From: Phaseolus vulgaris | Taxonomy: Eukaryota; Streptophyta; Magnoliopsida; Fabales; Fabaceae | Assembly: GCF_000499845.2 (NCBI RefSeq) | Contig: NC_023749.2 | Location: 24,581,726 to 24,645,725 of the forward strand | DNA length: 64,000 nucleotides | Direction of reading: 5' to 3' | In this document: piece after piece, positions 44,989 through 54,909 of the stretch | Numbering within the stretch: the first letter of the stretch is position 1 | Layout of the letters: every line of letters starts with the position of its first letter | The notes under the pieces: model-generated | What the model was told of the DNA's origin: nothing | The model's input: the letters and a program-made list of their open reading frames with translations, nothing else | The model's database searches: none | Position numbers and translations under genes: made by a program

Positions 44989-46408
44989 ATTAATGAGAGT
45001 TATAATTAAAAAAATCATAGAATGAAAACATGTTTTACTATGTTTATGTTTTTTTTTATAAAAAGTTTTCATGTTAGGCATTACTATGTAGCTTGACATA
45101 TCAGTTAGGCTGACACCGCAATTACAATGTTTATGTTTATAAGTGTCATAATTTGTTTATATTTTTCACTATATTGTTATTATATTTATTATAAGTTATT
45201 AATATATTATCCTTAAAATTATTATAGGGGAGATTGGTAAGTTTATATTTTATTATATATTTATTTTCAAAAAAGAACACTATATAGAAATGTTTAGGTT
45301 CAATATTAAGTTTGAGATTATGAAGGAGATGATCCTCCCTTGATATTGAATTCATATAGAAAAAAATATTATGTGTTAAGGGTGTGTTTCGATTAAAGAG
45401 TGAATTTGTGGGGATTTGAGGGAGTGGATTTACGAGGATATGAGAGGGAAGTGTGAAATGTTTGATTTGAGATATGTTAGAGTGGATCTATGAGGAAAGT
45501 TTATTGGAGTTTCTGAGTAATGTGATGTTTGTGAGAGAATTTTGAATTATTTTAATGGTGTAAAATGTCACTTTACAAATTTACCCTTACCTATTAAAAA
45601 ATTAATAATGAAATGAGTTTGTTTTTTTTTTAAATAAATAACTTTCACATACTCATAGATTTAAAAATAAATAAATATGTATTATAGGTATAATTTAAAA
45701 ATTATAATCAAAACAATTATGTATTCAAAAAATTAAATAAAAACAAGACTTCATGTAATTTCTTAAAATAATAAAATGTATTATAATATTCCAAAATAAA
45801 TCATTAAATAAATAAGATATTATATAAATAAATTAATATATTGTTTTTTTAACATTAAAAACCCTGTAATAATAAAAAATAAAATATATTACAAGAAAAA
45901 ATATAACATAATTAACGATAAAAAAATCATTAAACATTATAATTAAATAAATTATAACTCATAAACATAATGATTATACACAAAAATTTATTAATATAAA
46001 CACAACAACAAATTAAATAAAAACAAAAATTCTAAATAATTTTTTAAAATATTAAAAATTTATTATAAAATTAAAAAATAAATCAAATCTTATATAAATA
46101 AAAAATAATATTTTTTAATATTAGAAAACCTTATCGTAATGGAAAATAAAAAATACTATAACATGAGAATAAATGAGTGTGAATTCTAAAAGAATATATG
46201 TTGGCGTGACCTTTCCTCTACATCTATTCATTTTGAGGGAAAATTATATTTACTGTGCACAAGTATATCTTCTCCTTCTTTTCCCCACAAAATTCTAAAT
46301 CCAAATAGTTATCATTCCCTCACTTATTTGTTTGTAAACAGTACATTCACATAAGCAAACAGACGCTAAGAGTAGAAGGAAAATTTTATGTGGTGTGAGA
46401 AAAGAATT
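44989..46408. repeat. AT-rich repeat R4, left half
   Basis: Starts within the right part of the TIR element family (45056-45139 matches 20131-20213), then follows R2, and ends GTGAGAAAAGAATT at the TatB insertion. It holds GGGTGTGTTTCGATT near 45385 and a possible inverse end CCCCACAAAATTC near 46283. No gene is seen. Confidence 0.8.
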
Positions 46409-47057
46409 TTTCCCGACCAGTCCTCGGTCATCGATCCTAGTGACTGACCTCAGACATCGCACACCGGTGCCTGATAGTGGAAGGGGCCACGTAAGGTGGG
46501 CCCAAACGCACTCACCAAGGAAATGGTTAGACTTCGGATATTGATATCGTAGACCCCGACGTTGGAGATAGACATCAGACCTCGCCAACATAGGAGAGAG
46601 ATCGATCATCGGCGGTATGAACGATGTAGTGGGCCACATAAGGTGGGTCCTAGAGTTATGATAAGTTAACAGTTAAGACATGAGATATGTGGGAAGCCTA
46701 AGTCACGAAGGATACATGCGCGTGGTGTGTATAGTGCATGCAGGTGCAAGGACATTCTCCAAGGAATCCTAGGCAAGGCTAACAACACAAAGGTAAACCC
46801 TAGTTTCAACCTATATAAAGGGTGCCAAGAACCCTAGCAAGGTACAGAGTTTCTGAGACTGAAACTACTTTATACACTTGGTGTTTCTTTGCCCTTATAC
46901 TGATATGAGCCTCGGAGTGCAAACGGCCGTCAAGGCGCCCCTTTGTCTTTCCAGGTGAGAGATTTCTTGATCAGGAAACACCATTCTCAAGCGGAGATAG
47001 AAGGGCCAAAGGCTTCCGTTAGAATCAACCGGCGGAGCGAGTCAACCGGCAAGAACA
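46409..47057 (+). repeat. TatB 5' LTR with internal deletion
   Basis: It matches the TatA 5' LTR but lacks about 235 bp between GCATGCAGG (near 46743) and GGACATTC. TatA has GCAGG at both corresponding breakpoints, so a short direct repeat mediated the loss. TATA box at 46811-46820; ends AAGAACA. Confidence 0.82.
46811..46820 (+). promoter_or_regulatory. TATA box of TatB 5' LTR
   Basis: CTATATAAAG, identical to the TatA box and retained despite the nearby deletion. Confidence 0.5.
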
Positions 47058-47059
47058 TT

Positions 47060-47078
47060 TGGCGTCCACCGTGGGGCC
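47060..47078 (+). other. TatB primer-binding site
   Basis: TGGCGTCCACCGTGGGGCC, two bases after the LTR. This is the better preserved of the two Tat copies. Confidence 0.72.
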
Positions 47079-47820
47079 CGTTAAAAAAAGGTCCCACTCA
47101 CAATCGTGTTAAGAGTCTTTACCAACGATATGAGGAGTACGAGGCAAGGAACTGTTGTACCCACAGGAGTTGTGCCCCCTAGAGGGGAAAATGTTACAAC
47201 GCAACAAATCTTTGAGACTATGGGTGCCCTCCAAGCAGAGGTGGCAGCATCTAGGGTTGAAATTGCCGCATCACGAGCGGACAATGAAGAACTGCAGAGA
47301 GCCAATGAGGAACTGCGCCGGGATTTGCAGCAAATAGGGGAGCACGCGGTGGACGAACATGCCCCACCTGTACCACTCAGGGCACATCTCATGCCGTTCT
47401 CACAAGCGATCATGGATACAACATTACCAACCACGTGTCTGTGCCCGAAGGTCACCTTCACAGGGGTAGAGGACCTAGAGGCCCATCCCACGGCGTTCCA
47501 CACTCAGATGATGCTTACAGGAGGATCTGACATCGTGTGCTGCAAGTTGCTCATGAGTACGTTGGCTGGCGTGGCGTTGGAATGGTTCGTTAGCCTTCCC
47601 GGACACATCACCACCTTCGACCAGTTTGCTACGTTGTTTAGGGAACAATACCTTGTTAACAAGGCCCCCACTCGACTTTCCTATGATGTCTTCGATATTA
47701 AAAAGTATTAGGAGGAGTCCACGAAGGACTACTTGAACAAATTTGGGGTCCAGGTGGTGAGGTTGAAACCCACGGTTGAGGCCATGACGGTGCTTGCCTT
47801 TGTTAAGGGAATGTTGCCAG
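47079..47820 (+). pseudogene. TatB gag, 5' part
   Basis: Coiled-coil start (LQAEVAASRVEIAASRADNE) and capsid (MSTLAGVALEWFVSLP, YDVFDIKKY). It has an extra repeat in the coiled coil and the EQYLVNKAP segment that TatA lost. Stop at 47709-47711 is shared with TatA. SireB cuts the frame at 47820 inside GMLP. Confidence 0.85.
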
Positions 47821-49648
47821 TGTTGAAGATGGTTGCTGCCCCTTCAAGATTGTGTTTGATGAAGACTTGTATGTAGTGTTTGATGAAGACTTTTATGTAC
47901 TTTCCATGTATTTGTGCTTTGCTTTAAGAATGTCTTAGTTAGTGCTTAGAGGTTGTCTAAGAGTAGCTTTTTGCTGAGTATCTCACCTCATAACCACTGG
48001 CCATGTGTTAAGAACAAGCATAAGTTTTCTAAAACTGTTTTTCACATGTTTTACACAAAAACACGTTTTACTGCATAAAAATAAATCTGTTCTTTTCTAA
48101 ATAAACAGATTCATTTTCTTCACTGATGCCTTGGCTATGTCTTGTGAAAATTAGATTTTGTGCATCAGGTATTTTGACTAAGTCTTCTTCTTTTCAAAAC
48201 GACTGAGTTTTAAATTGTTAAACTTTCTCTGTTTTCGTTTTGAAAAATAAATCTGTTCATCTGTAAATGAATAGATTCTTTTTGCCTCTGGTGCCATGTC
48301 AAGCTTAAACGTTTTTTCAGTCTTATCTCAGCACCAGAATGGTTGACTAAGTCTCCTCACTTAACAGATTCTCTAACTGCTTTTGAAAATAAATCAGTTT
48401 ATTTTATTTTCAATCTGTTCAAATGGTTTTATAACAGCTTTAACTGTTTTTCAAAATTCTGTTATAAGCTGGCTTTCTATAAAATGCAAACTTGTTTCTG
48501 AGCTTAACAACGATTCAAACAGTTTATACTTTTGCAAAAAAACAAGTTTTAACAGCAGAGAGTTAAGTGTTTTCAAGGATTAGCATTTGTTCTTCAAAGA
48601 TTTCAAAAATCACAAAGTGCTTGTTCTTGGTTTGGTTCCAAAAGCTTGGTGTGAGGTGCAGCTACTGTTCTAGCAATCTTGCCTACTGGTTTAAGGCTGA
48701 TCTTTGTTACCTCAATCAGGTGTAGTCGTTTCACTTCTTATTACTTGCAAAAGTTTGGTTGAATCCTCTTCTTGATAGGTGTTCTTGGAGAGTGGATGTG
48801 TGTGTATGAGTGCTGAAATAGGTTTTTTCAGCAAGAGTACCTAAGTTCTTGTAGGTTTCAAGAACAGTGGGAAGTGTACTTGATTGTACTGTGTGTTAGT
48901 GAATTCCACCTGTTGTTGGTGAAGACTGGATGTAGCTCAGGTTGAGTGAACCAGTATAATTGCTTGTGTTCATTCTCTCTCTCTCTCTGCAATTTCGTTT
49001 CTGCATAATTGATAAAACAGCGAAGAAATAAATCTGTTCAATTGAAAATAAATCTGTTCTTTCTGGGCACAGTGCATACTGTTCTTGATTTCTGAAAAAG
49101 CTGTTTTAATCTGGTAAGAACATATAAAATCTGCTAAAAGCCACTGGAACAGATTGATCGTGATAGGTTGCTCAAGAAAACTGTCAACGTCATTAATTGA
49201 ACCTTAAACAATTGCTTAAAATTAAAGCTTGCTGTTCTGTGATTAAGTGTTCTTAATTTCTGGAAAATTGCTTAACATCAAGAAGAACATTCATAGTCTG
49301 TTAAAAGCCACTGAAACAGCTTGTTTGCAAAGATCACTCAATTAATTAGCATGCTACCAATTGAACCTTAATCACTTGCTTGAAATTGAAGCTTGCAGTT
49401 TTGTGTTTCACTGTTTTTCAAATCTGATATTTGTGTGTGTGCTGCTGAAAATTTTCACTGCATGATCTTGTGATTAATCTTGCTGAATTAAAAGCTTTTC
49501 AAACAAAAACAGTGCTGAAATAAATTTGTTCATTTTTACATAAATCGATTTATTTTTTGTAAAACTGGATTAAACACTGTTTCTGCGAAGAAGTTTTAAA
49601 AGGTCAATTCACCCCCCCTCTTGAACTTTGGCACTATTAAACCCAACA
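47821..49648 (+). repeat. SireB 5' LTR
   Basis: 1828 bp, TGTTGAAG...CCAACA. It has about eight copies of an AAATAAATCTGTT-type motif, several in pairs about 22 bp apart (48076/48100, 49024/49044, 49518/49540), a CT run at 48974-48988 and a TATA-like box at 48479-48485. Differences from the 3' LTR: near 47831, 48002 and 49557, all transitions. Confidence 0.92.
48479..48485 (+). promoter_or_regulatory. Possible TATA box of SireB LTR
   Basis: TATAAAA in the middle of the LTR, the best promoter-like match I see. It lies about 1.2 kb before the gag start. The 3' LTR has the same sequence at 57060-57066. Confidence 0.4.
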
Positions 49649-49650
49649 AT

Positions 49651-49663
49651 TGGTATCAAGAGC
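49651..49663 (+). other. SireB primer-binding site
   Basis: TGGTATCAAGAGC two bases after the LTR end, of the initiator-Met tRNA type usual for Ty1/copia. Confidence 0.88.
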
Positions 49664-49698
49664 TAGGACTTGTATGTTAATCAAGTTTGTTTGTAATA

Positions 49699-51363
49699 AT
49701 GTCTGAGTTCAATGTGCTTTTTGCTGAAGGTTCTGCTGTTAATAGACCACCTATGTTTAATGGAATGAATTATGCATTTTGGAAAGTTAGAATGAGAATT
49801 TTCATGGAATCCATTGATGCATTAATTTGGGAAGCTGTGGTCAATGGACCTTATGTGCCAATGCAGGTTGTCAAGGATGAACAAGTTGAAAAGCCAAGAT
49901 CAGAATGGAATGAGACCGAAAGGAGGAAGGCTCAACATGATCTTGTGGCCAAGAACATCATAACCTCTGCATTGACCATGGATGAGTTCTTCAGGATATC
50001 TCAATGTAAGTCAGCTAAGGAGATGTGGGAAGTCTTAGAAGTGACTCATGAAGGTACTGAAGATGTGAAAAGGTCAAGGAAACATGCACTCATCCAAGAA
50101 TATGAGCTGTTCAGAATGCAACCCGAGGAGAGCATTGCTGATGTGCAGAAGAGATTCACCCACATTGTGAATCACCTCACTGGCTTGGGAAAAGAATTTG
50201 ACAGAGAGGAGCTCAACACAAAGATATTGAAGTGTCTCGACAGAAGCTGGCAACCAAAGGTGACAGCTATCTCTGAAAGCCGTGACCTGTCAAAATTGGA
50301 AACTGCTGCACTGTTTGGAAAGCTGATGGAGCACGAGCTAGAGCTTAAAAGACTTAAAGAGCAGGAAACAACAGAGAGAAAACCCAAAGGTCTTGCACTG
50401 AAAGCAACTGAATTGGATGAGATCAAGGAAGAAAAAGAAGATGCTGAAGATGATGATACAATCAGCCTTCTTACAAAAAGATTCAGCAAATTCCTGAGGA
50501 AGAAAAGCAAAAACAGGAACCAGCAGAAAAGAAGGTATCCTAAACCCAATGATTCAAATTCCTCTAAATATACTTGCTTTGGATGTGGCAAAACAGGGCA
50601 TATCAAAACAGATTGTCCAGACAATCAAACTAAGGACAAATCTGCCAGCAAGAAATTTGAAAGGAACAAAGGAAGAAGAGCCTACATCTCATGGGAGGAA
50701 AATGAAGTATCCTCAACTAGCAGCTCTTCAACAGAAGATGAGGAGAACAATCTGTGTTTCATGATGAAGGATGAGGAGTCAAGCTCTGAATCAGTAAGTA
50801 ATTTTTCTGCTGATTCTGATAACTATGATGATTTGCTTGCTGCCTTCAAGGAAACACATGAGGAAGCCAATAGGCTAGCTGTAATATGCAATAAGCTGCA
50901 AAAGGTAAATAATGTGCTTGCACCTAAAGTAAAAACACTTGAGGAAGAATTGCATAAGGCCAAAACAGATTTGGTAAGCCTTGAACTGACTTGCTTGCAT
51001 GCCTCTATTAAAAACTGTGAAAACTGCAAAAGATTGGAAAAACAAGTGGAATATTTGCTGAAAACCCTTTCCAATTTCACCAAGGGAAGAGAAAACCTTG
51101 AGTCTCTCCTTGGATCACAGAATGCTATTTTCAATAAGAATGGACTTGGTTATACCCCTGGAAATACAACCAATGTCAAAAAGCTTTCAAGTTTTTTTGT
51201 TCCAGCAAAATCAGTTTTTTCAGCTTTTAACAGTGGCAAAAAGGCATCTCATGTAACCTGTTTTTACTGCATGAAATCTGGTCATACATCTAGGTCTTGC
51301 ATTGCTAGAAGACATCTTGTGCCTAAGAACTTAGCTAAATGGCTACCAAAGAGAAGGTGTTAA
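49699..51363 (+). CDS. SireB Gag, 554 aa
   Basis: An uninterrupted frame from the first ATG (49699, MSEFNVLFAEG) to TAA at 51361. The capsid region has NRPPMFNGMNYAFWKVRM (residues about 15-32) and ECKSAKEMW-like text (here QCKSAKEMWEVLEVTHEG). There are two CCHC knuckles, CFGCGKTGHIKTDC (about 293-306) and CFYCMKSGHTSRSC (about 521-534), with a Ser/acidic segment and a coiled coil between them. Gag assembles the cytoplasmic particle and binds element RNA. It is homologous to SireA gag throughout, and SireA has a frameshift where this one is open. It looks functional. Confidence 0.9.
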   Translation: MSEFNVLFAEGSAVNRPPMFNGMNYAFWKVRMRIFMESIDALIWEAVVNGPYVPMQVVKDEQVEKPRSEWNETERRKAQHDLVAKNIITSALTMDEFFRISQCKSAKEMWEVLEVTHEGTEDVKRSRKHALIQEYELFRMQPEESIADVQKRFTHIVNHLTGLGKEFDREELNTKILKCLDRSWQPKVTAISESRDLSKLETAALFGKLMEHELELKRLKEQETTERKPKGLALKATELDEIKEEKEDAEDDDTISLLTKRFSKFLRKKSKNRNQQKRRYPKPNDSNSSKYTCFGCGKTGHIKTDCPDNQTKDKSASKKFERNKGRRAYISWEENEVSSTSSSSTEDEENNLCFMMKDEESSSESVSNFSADSDNYDDLLAAFKETHEEANRLAVICNKLQKVNNVLAPKVKTLEEELHKAKTDLVSLELTCLHASIKNCENCKRLEKQVEYLLKTLSNFTKGRENLESLLGSQNAIFNKNGLGYTPGNTTNVKKLSSFFVPAKSVFSAFNSGKKASHVTCFYCMKSGHTSRSCIARRHLVPKNLAKWLPKRRC

Positions 51364-51426
51364 TCTGTGCTGGACCCTATACTGAAAAAAGGGTACCATT
51401 TGTGAATTTTTTATTCTGTTTTGCAG
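51364..51426 (+). other. SireB gag-pol spacer
   Basis: A short gap with pol in the same frame as gag but after two stops (TAA 51361-51363, TGA 51403-51405). The +1 frame (from ATG 51339) stays open across it. It ends with a T-rich run and TTGCAG, which looks like a splice acceptor. How pol is expressed is not obvious. Confidence 0.55.
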
Positions 51427-54400
51427 ATTGGGAGCAAGAAAAACCAGTGGTACTTGGACAGTGGCTGTTCCAAGCATATGACTGGAGATCTTACAAAGTT
51501 CACCAGCTTAAAGCTCAAAGCAGAAGGACATGTGACCTATGGTGATAATAACCGAGGGAGGATTTTGGGCAGAGGAACTGTTGGAACAGGGAATTCAACA
51601 ACCATTGAGAATGTGCTGTATGTAGAAGGACTCAAGCATAGTCTTCTCAGCATAAGTCAGCTTTGTGACAAAGGATACAAAGTGAATTTTGAGTCAAGTG
51701 GCTGCACAATTTCAAGTAATTCATCTAGTAAGGCATTGTTTACTGGTAAGAGAGTGAATAACATTTACTTGTTGAATATCATGGAAACTAACTCTTCAAA
51801 TGAGTGTTTGCTGTCTAGAAGTGATGAGTCTTGGTTGTGGCACAGGAGGTTAGCTCACATACACACAAATCACTTGAATAAATTGAAATCTAAAGATTTA
51901 GTTTCTGGTTTACCTAACATTAAATTTCAGGATAACAGGCTTTGTGATGCTTGTGTGAAAGGTAAACAAATCAAATCCTCTTTCAAGTTAAAGGATATTG
52001 TCTCTACAAAAAATCCATTGGATGTGTTACATATGGACTTATTTGGTCCATCTAGAGTTGCTAGCTTGGCTGGAAATTTGTATGCTTTAGTTGTTGTGGA
52101 TGATTACTCTAGATTTACATGGACTTTATTTCTTGCACATAAACATGATGCTTATTATGCTTTTAAGAGATTAGCAAAAATTCTGGAAAATGAAAATGGT
52201 TGCTGCATTAAATCAATTCGAAGTGATCATGGGGGAGAGTTTCAAAATGCTAAGTTTGAGAGGTTCTGTGAGAGGCATGGGATAGCTCATACCTTTTCAG
52301 CCCCTAGGACACCCCAACAAAATGGTGTAGTTGAAAGGAAAAATAGATCACTAGAGGAACTTGCTAGAACTATGTTAAATGAATCTAAGCTTCCTAAGTA
52401 TTTTTGGGCTGATGCTGTTTATACTGCAGGTTATGTCTTAAATAGGACCTTAATAAGACCAATTCTTAAGAAAACCCCATATGAATTGTATAAGGGCAGA
52501 AAACCTAGTGTAAGTCACCTTAGAGTATTTGGGTGTAAATGCTTTGTATTGAATAATGGTAAAGAAAATCTTGGTAAGTTTGATGCTAAATCGGATGAAG
52601 GTGTGCACATTGGTTATGCTTTGAATGGTCATGCATATAGAGTCTTCAATAAAAGGCTGCTTATAGTAGAAGAATCAATGCATGTTGTTTTTGATGAAAC
52701 TGATCATAGCCTATCTAAAACTGCTGATGAACCTGACAGTAATGAATTTAAATCTGTTTTAAATCAAAATGAATCGATTCATTTTGATACTGCTGATACA
52801 CATACTGTACAAGAATCTACTGCAGCTGCAGGTTTGCCAAAAGAGTGGAAAACCCCAAGAGACTTAAACCTTGATAATGTCATTGGGAACATTGAGAAAG
52901 GAGTGTCAACTAGAAAATCCTTGAACAATTTCTGTGAAGCAATGGCCTTTGTATCTCAAGTTGAACCCAAGAATTTGAAGGAAGCTCTCAAGGACAGTAA
53001 CTGGATTTTAGCTATGCAAGAGGAACTGAATCAGTTTGCTCTTAATGAGGTCTGGACTCTTGTTCCTAGAATACCTGAGATGAATGTAATTGGAACAAAA
53101 TGGGTATTTAGAAACAAAATGGATGAGCATGGAGTGATCACCAGAAACAAGGCTAGGCTTGTAGCTAAAGGGTACAATCAAGAAGAAGGAATAGACTATG
53201 ATGAGACATATGCACCAGTGGCTCGGTTAGAAGCTGTTAGACTGCTGCTTGCCTTTTCCTGCATCAAAGGGTTCAAGTTATTTTAAATGGACGTGGACGT
53301 GAAGAGTGCCTTTCTAAATGGTTATATAAATGAAGAGGTATTTGTCTCACAACCACCAGGTTTTGAAGACCATCAACATCCAGAATATGTGTTCAAACTC
53401 CAAAAGGCACTCTATGGACTCAAGCAAGCTCCTAGGCAATGGTATGAGAGGCTAAGTGATTTTCTCACCTCACAAGGCTATGACAGAGGCACATCAGATA
53501 AGACCTTGTTCATTAAGAAGAAAGGAGATGACTCAATTCTAGTCCAAGTATATGTGGATGACATCATTTTTGGTTCAAACAATGGAGAATTGTGTGAAGC
53601 TTTCGTGAAGGTCATGAAGAGTGAGTTTGAAATGTCAATGATGGGTGAGTTGAACTATTTTCTAGGCTTGCAGGTCAAACAACTCAAGGATGGCATTTTC
53701 CTAAGTCAAGCCAAGTATTGCAAGGATTTGCTGAAGAAATTTGAAATGGACAAGTGTAAACCAATCAGCACACCCTTCTCAACAAGCTGTCATTTGGATC
53801 ATGATGAAGCTGGAATTTCTGTTGATGAAACCAAATACAGAGGACTCATAGGATCACTGCTGTATCTTACTGCCAGCAGGCCAGATATAATGTTTGCAGT
53901 GTGCATGTGTGCAAGGTTTCAGTCTGCTCCTAAAGAATCACACTACAATGCTGTCAAAAGGATTTTGAAGTATTTGCAAGGAACTAAAGAAGTTGGCTTG
54001 TGGTATCCAGGTAATATTTCATTAAGCTTAACTGGTTATTCTGATTCAGATTTTGCAGGTTGCAAAATTGATAGGAAGAGCACAAGTGGAACCTGTCATT
54101 TGCTTGGATCAAGCTTGATCTCATGGCAATGCAAAAAGCAGGCTTGTGTAGCTCTTTCCACTGCTGAAGCAGAATACATTGCAGCAGGGAGTTGCTGTGC
54201 TCAAACTATATGGCTAAGACAACAATTGAATGATTTTGGTATCTTACTTAACCATATACCTCTGCTGTGTGATAATACAAGTGCAATCAACTTAACCAAA
54301 AATCCTGTCATGCATTCAAGAACCAAACACATTGAAATAAGGCATCATTTTCTAAGAGAACACATATCTAATGGAACATGTGATATTAAGTTCATTGGTA

Positions 54401-54501
54401 CTGATTTACAACTTGCTGATTTGTTCACAAAACCATTAGCCAAAGATAGGTTTAATTTTCTGCTTAATGAATTGGGTATTTTAAATGTCAATTGTACCTA
54501 G
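51427..54501 (+). pseudogene. SireB pol: protease, integrase, reverse transcriptase, RNase H with one stop
   Basis: Protease WYLDSGCSKHMTGD (51448-51489); integrase zinc region WHRRLAHIHTNHL and CDACVKGK; integrase core with HMDLFGPS (52030), RSDHGGEF (52219) and NGVVERKNRS (52322); reverse transcriptase with VARLEAVRLLLAF (53218) and catalytic YVDDIIF (53551-53571); RNase H with GYSDSDFAGC (54033) and LSTAEAEYIA (54156). TAA at 53284-53286 replaces the Gln codon usual before the MDVKSAFLNG motif. That motif here has a 6-bp duplication (GACGTG twice) giving MDVDVKSAFLNG. All other residues expected for catalysis are present. One substitution separates it from an open frame. Confidence 0.9.
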
Positions 54502-54909
54502 CAGTGAAAAATTAAATCTGTTTATTCGCAATTAAATGTGTTTATTTTCTGCACTGATACGCATTGATGACTAGGAGAGAGAAATTCTGATCTTTGACTA
54601 CTTTACTGACTTAGTGGGCATTAACCTCTGTACCTTTGACGGTTTTGGTCATGGTTATGTAACCGATTTGATGGTTTGGGTGCTCAATAAGAATTTGAGT
54701 GTATGCATCGTGACCCTAAAGATTTGGTGCTTATTTTCAAAGATACTCTGCACAAAATTCAGAAGCATAAAATCTTCATGCATATCTTCTCATAACTGCC
54801 ATATCAATCCATTTATTCTGCTATAAATCTGTGTGAATACTTGCTACCCACATTGGCCATTCTCTTTCTATTCTCACCATTTGAAATCAAGAAAAGAATT
54901 CAGGTTACC
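54502..54909 (+). other. SireB pol-ORF2 spacer
   Basis: About 400 bp without coding similarity. It holds two motif copies near 54512 and 54532 (AAATCTGTTTATT, AAATGTGTTTATTTT). The distance means the next ORF cannot be read by simple stop readthrough, so a spliced or separate RNA is likely. Confidence 0.6.

Noticed and set aside
51357..51426. A 70-nt intron joining gag to pol in SireB
   Set aside because: Donor-like GT at 51357 or 51359 and acceptor at 51426 would put pol out of frame, so this intron does not work for a Gag-Pol fusion.
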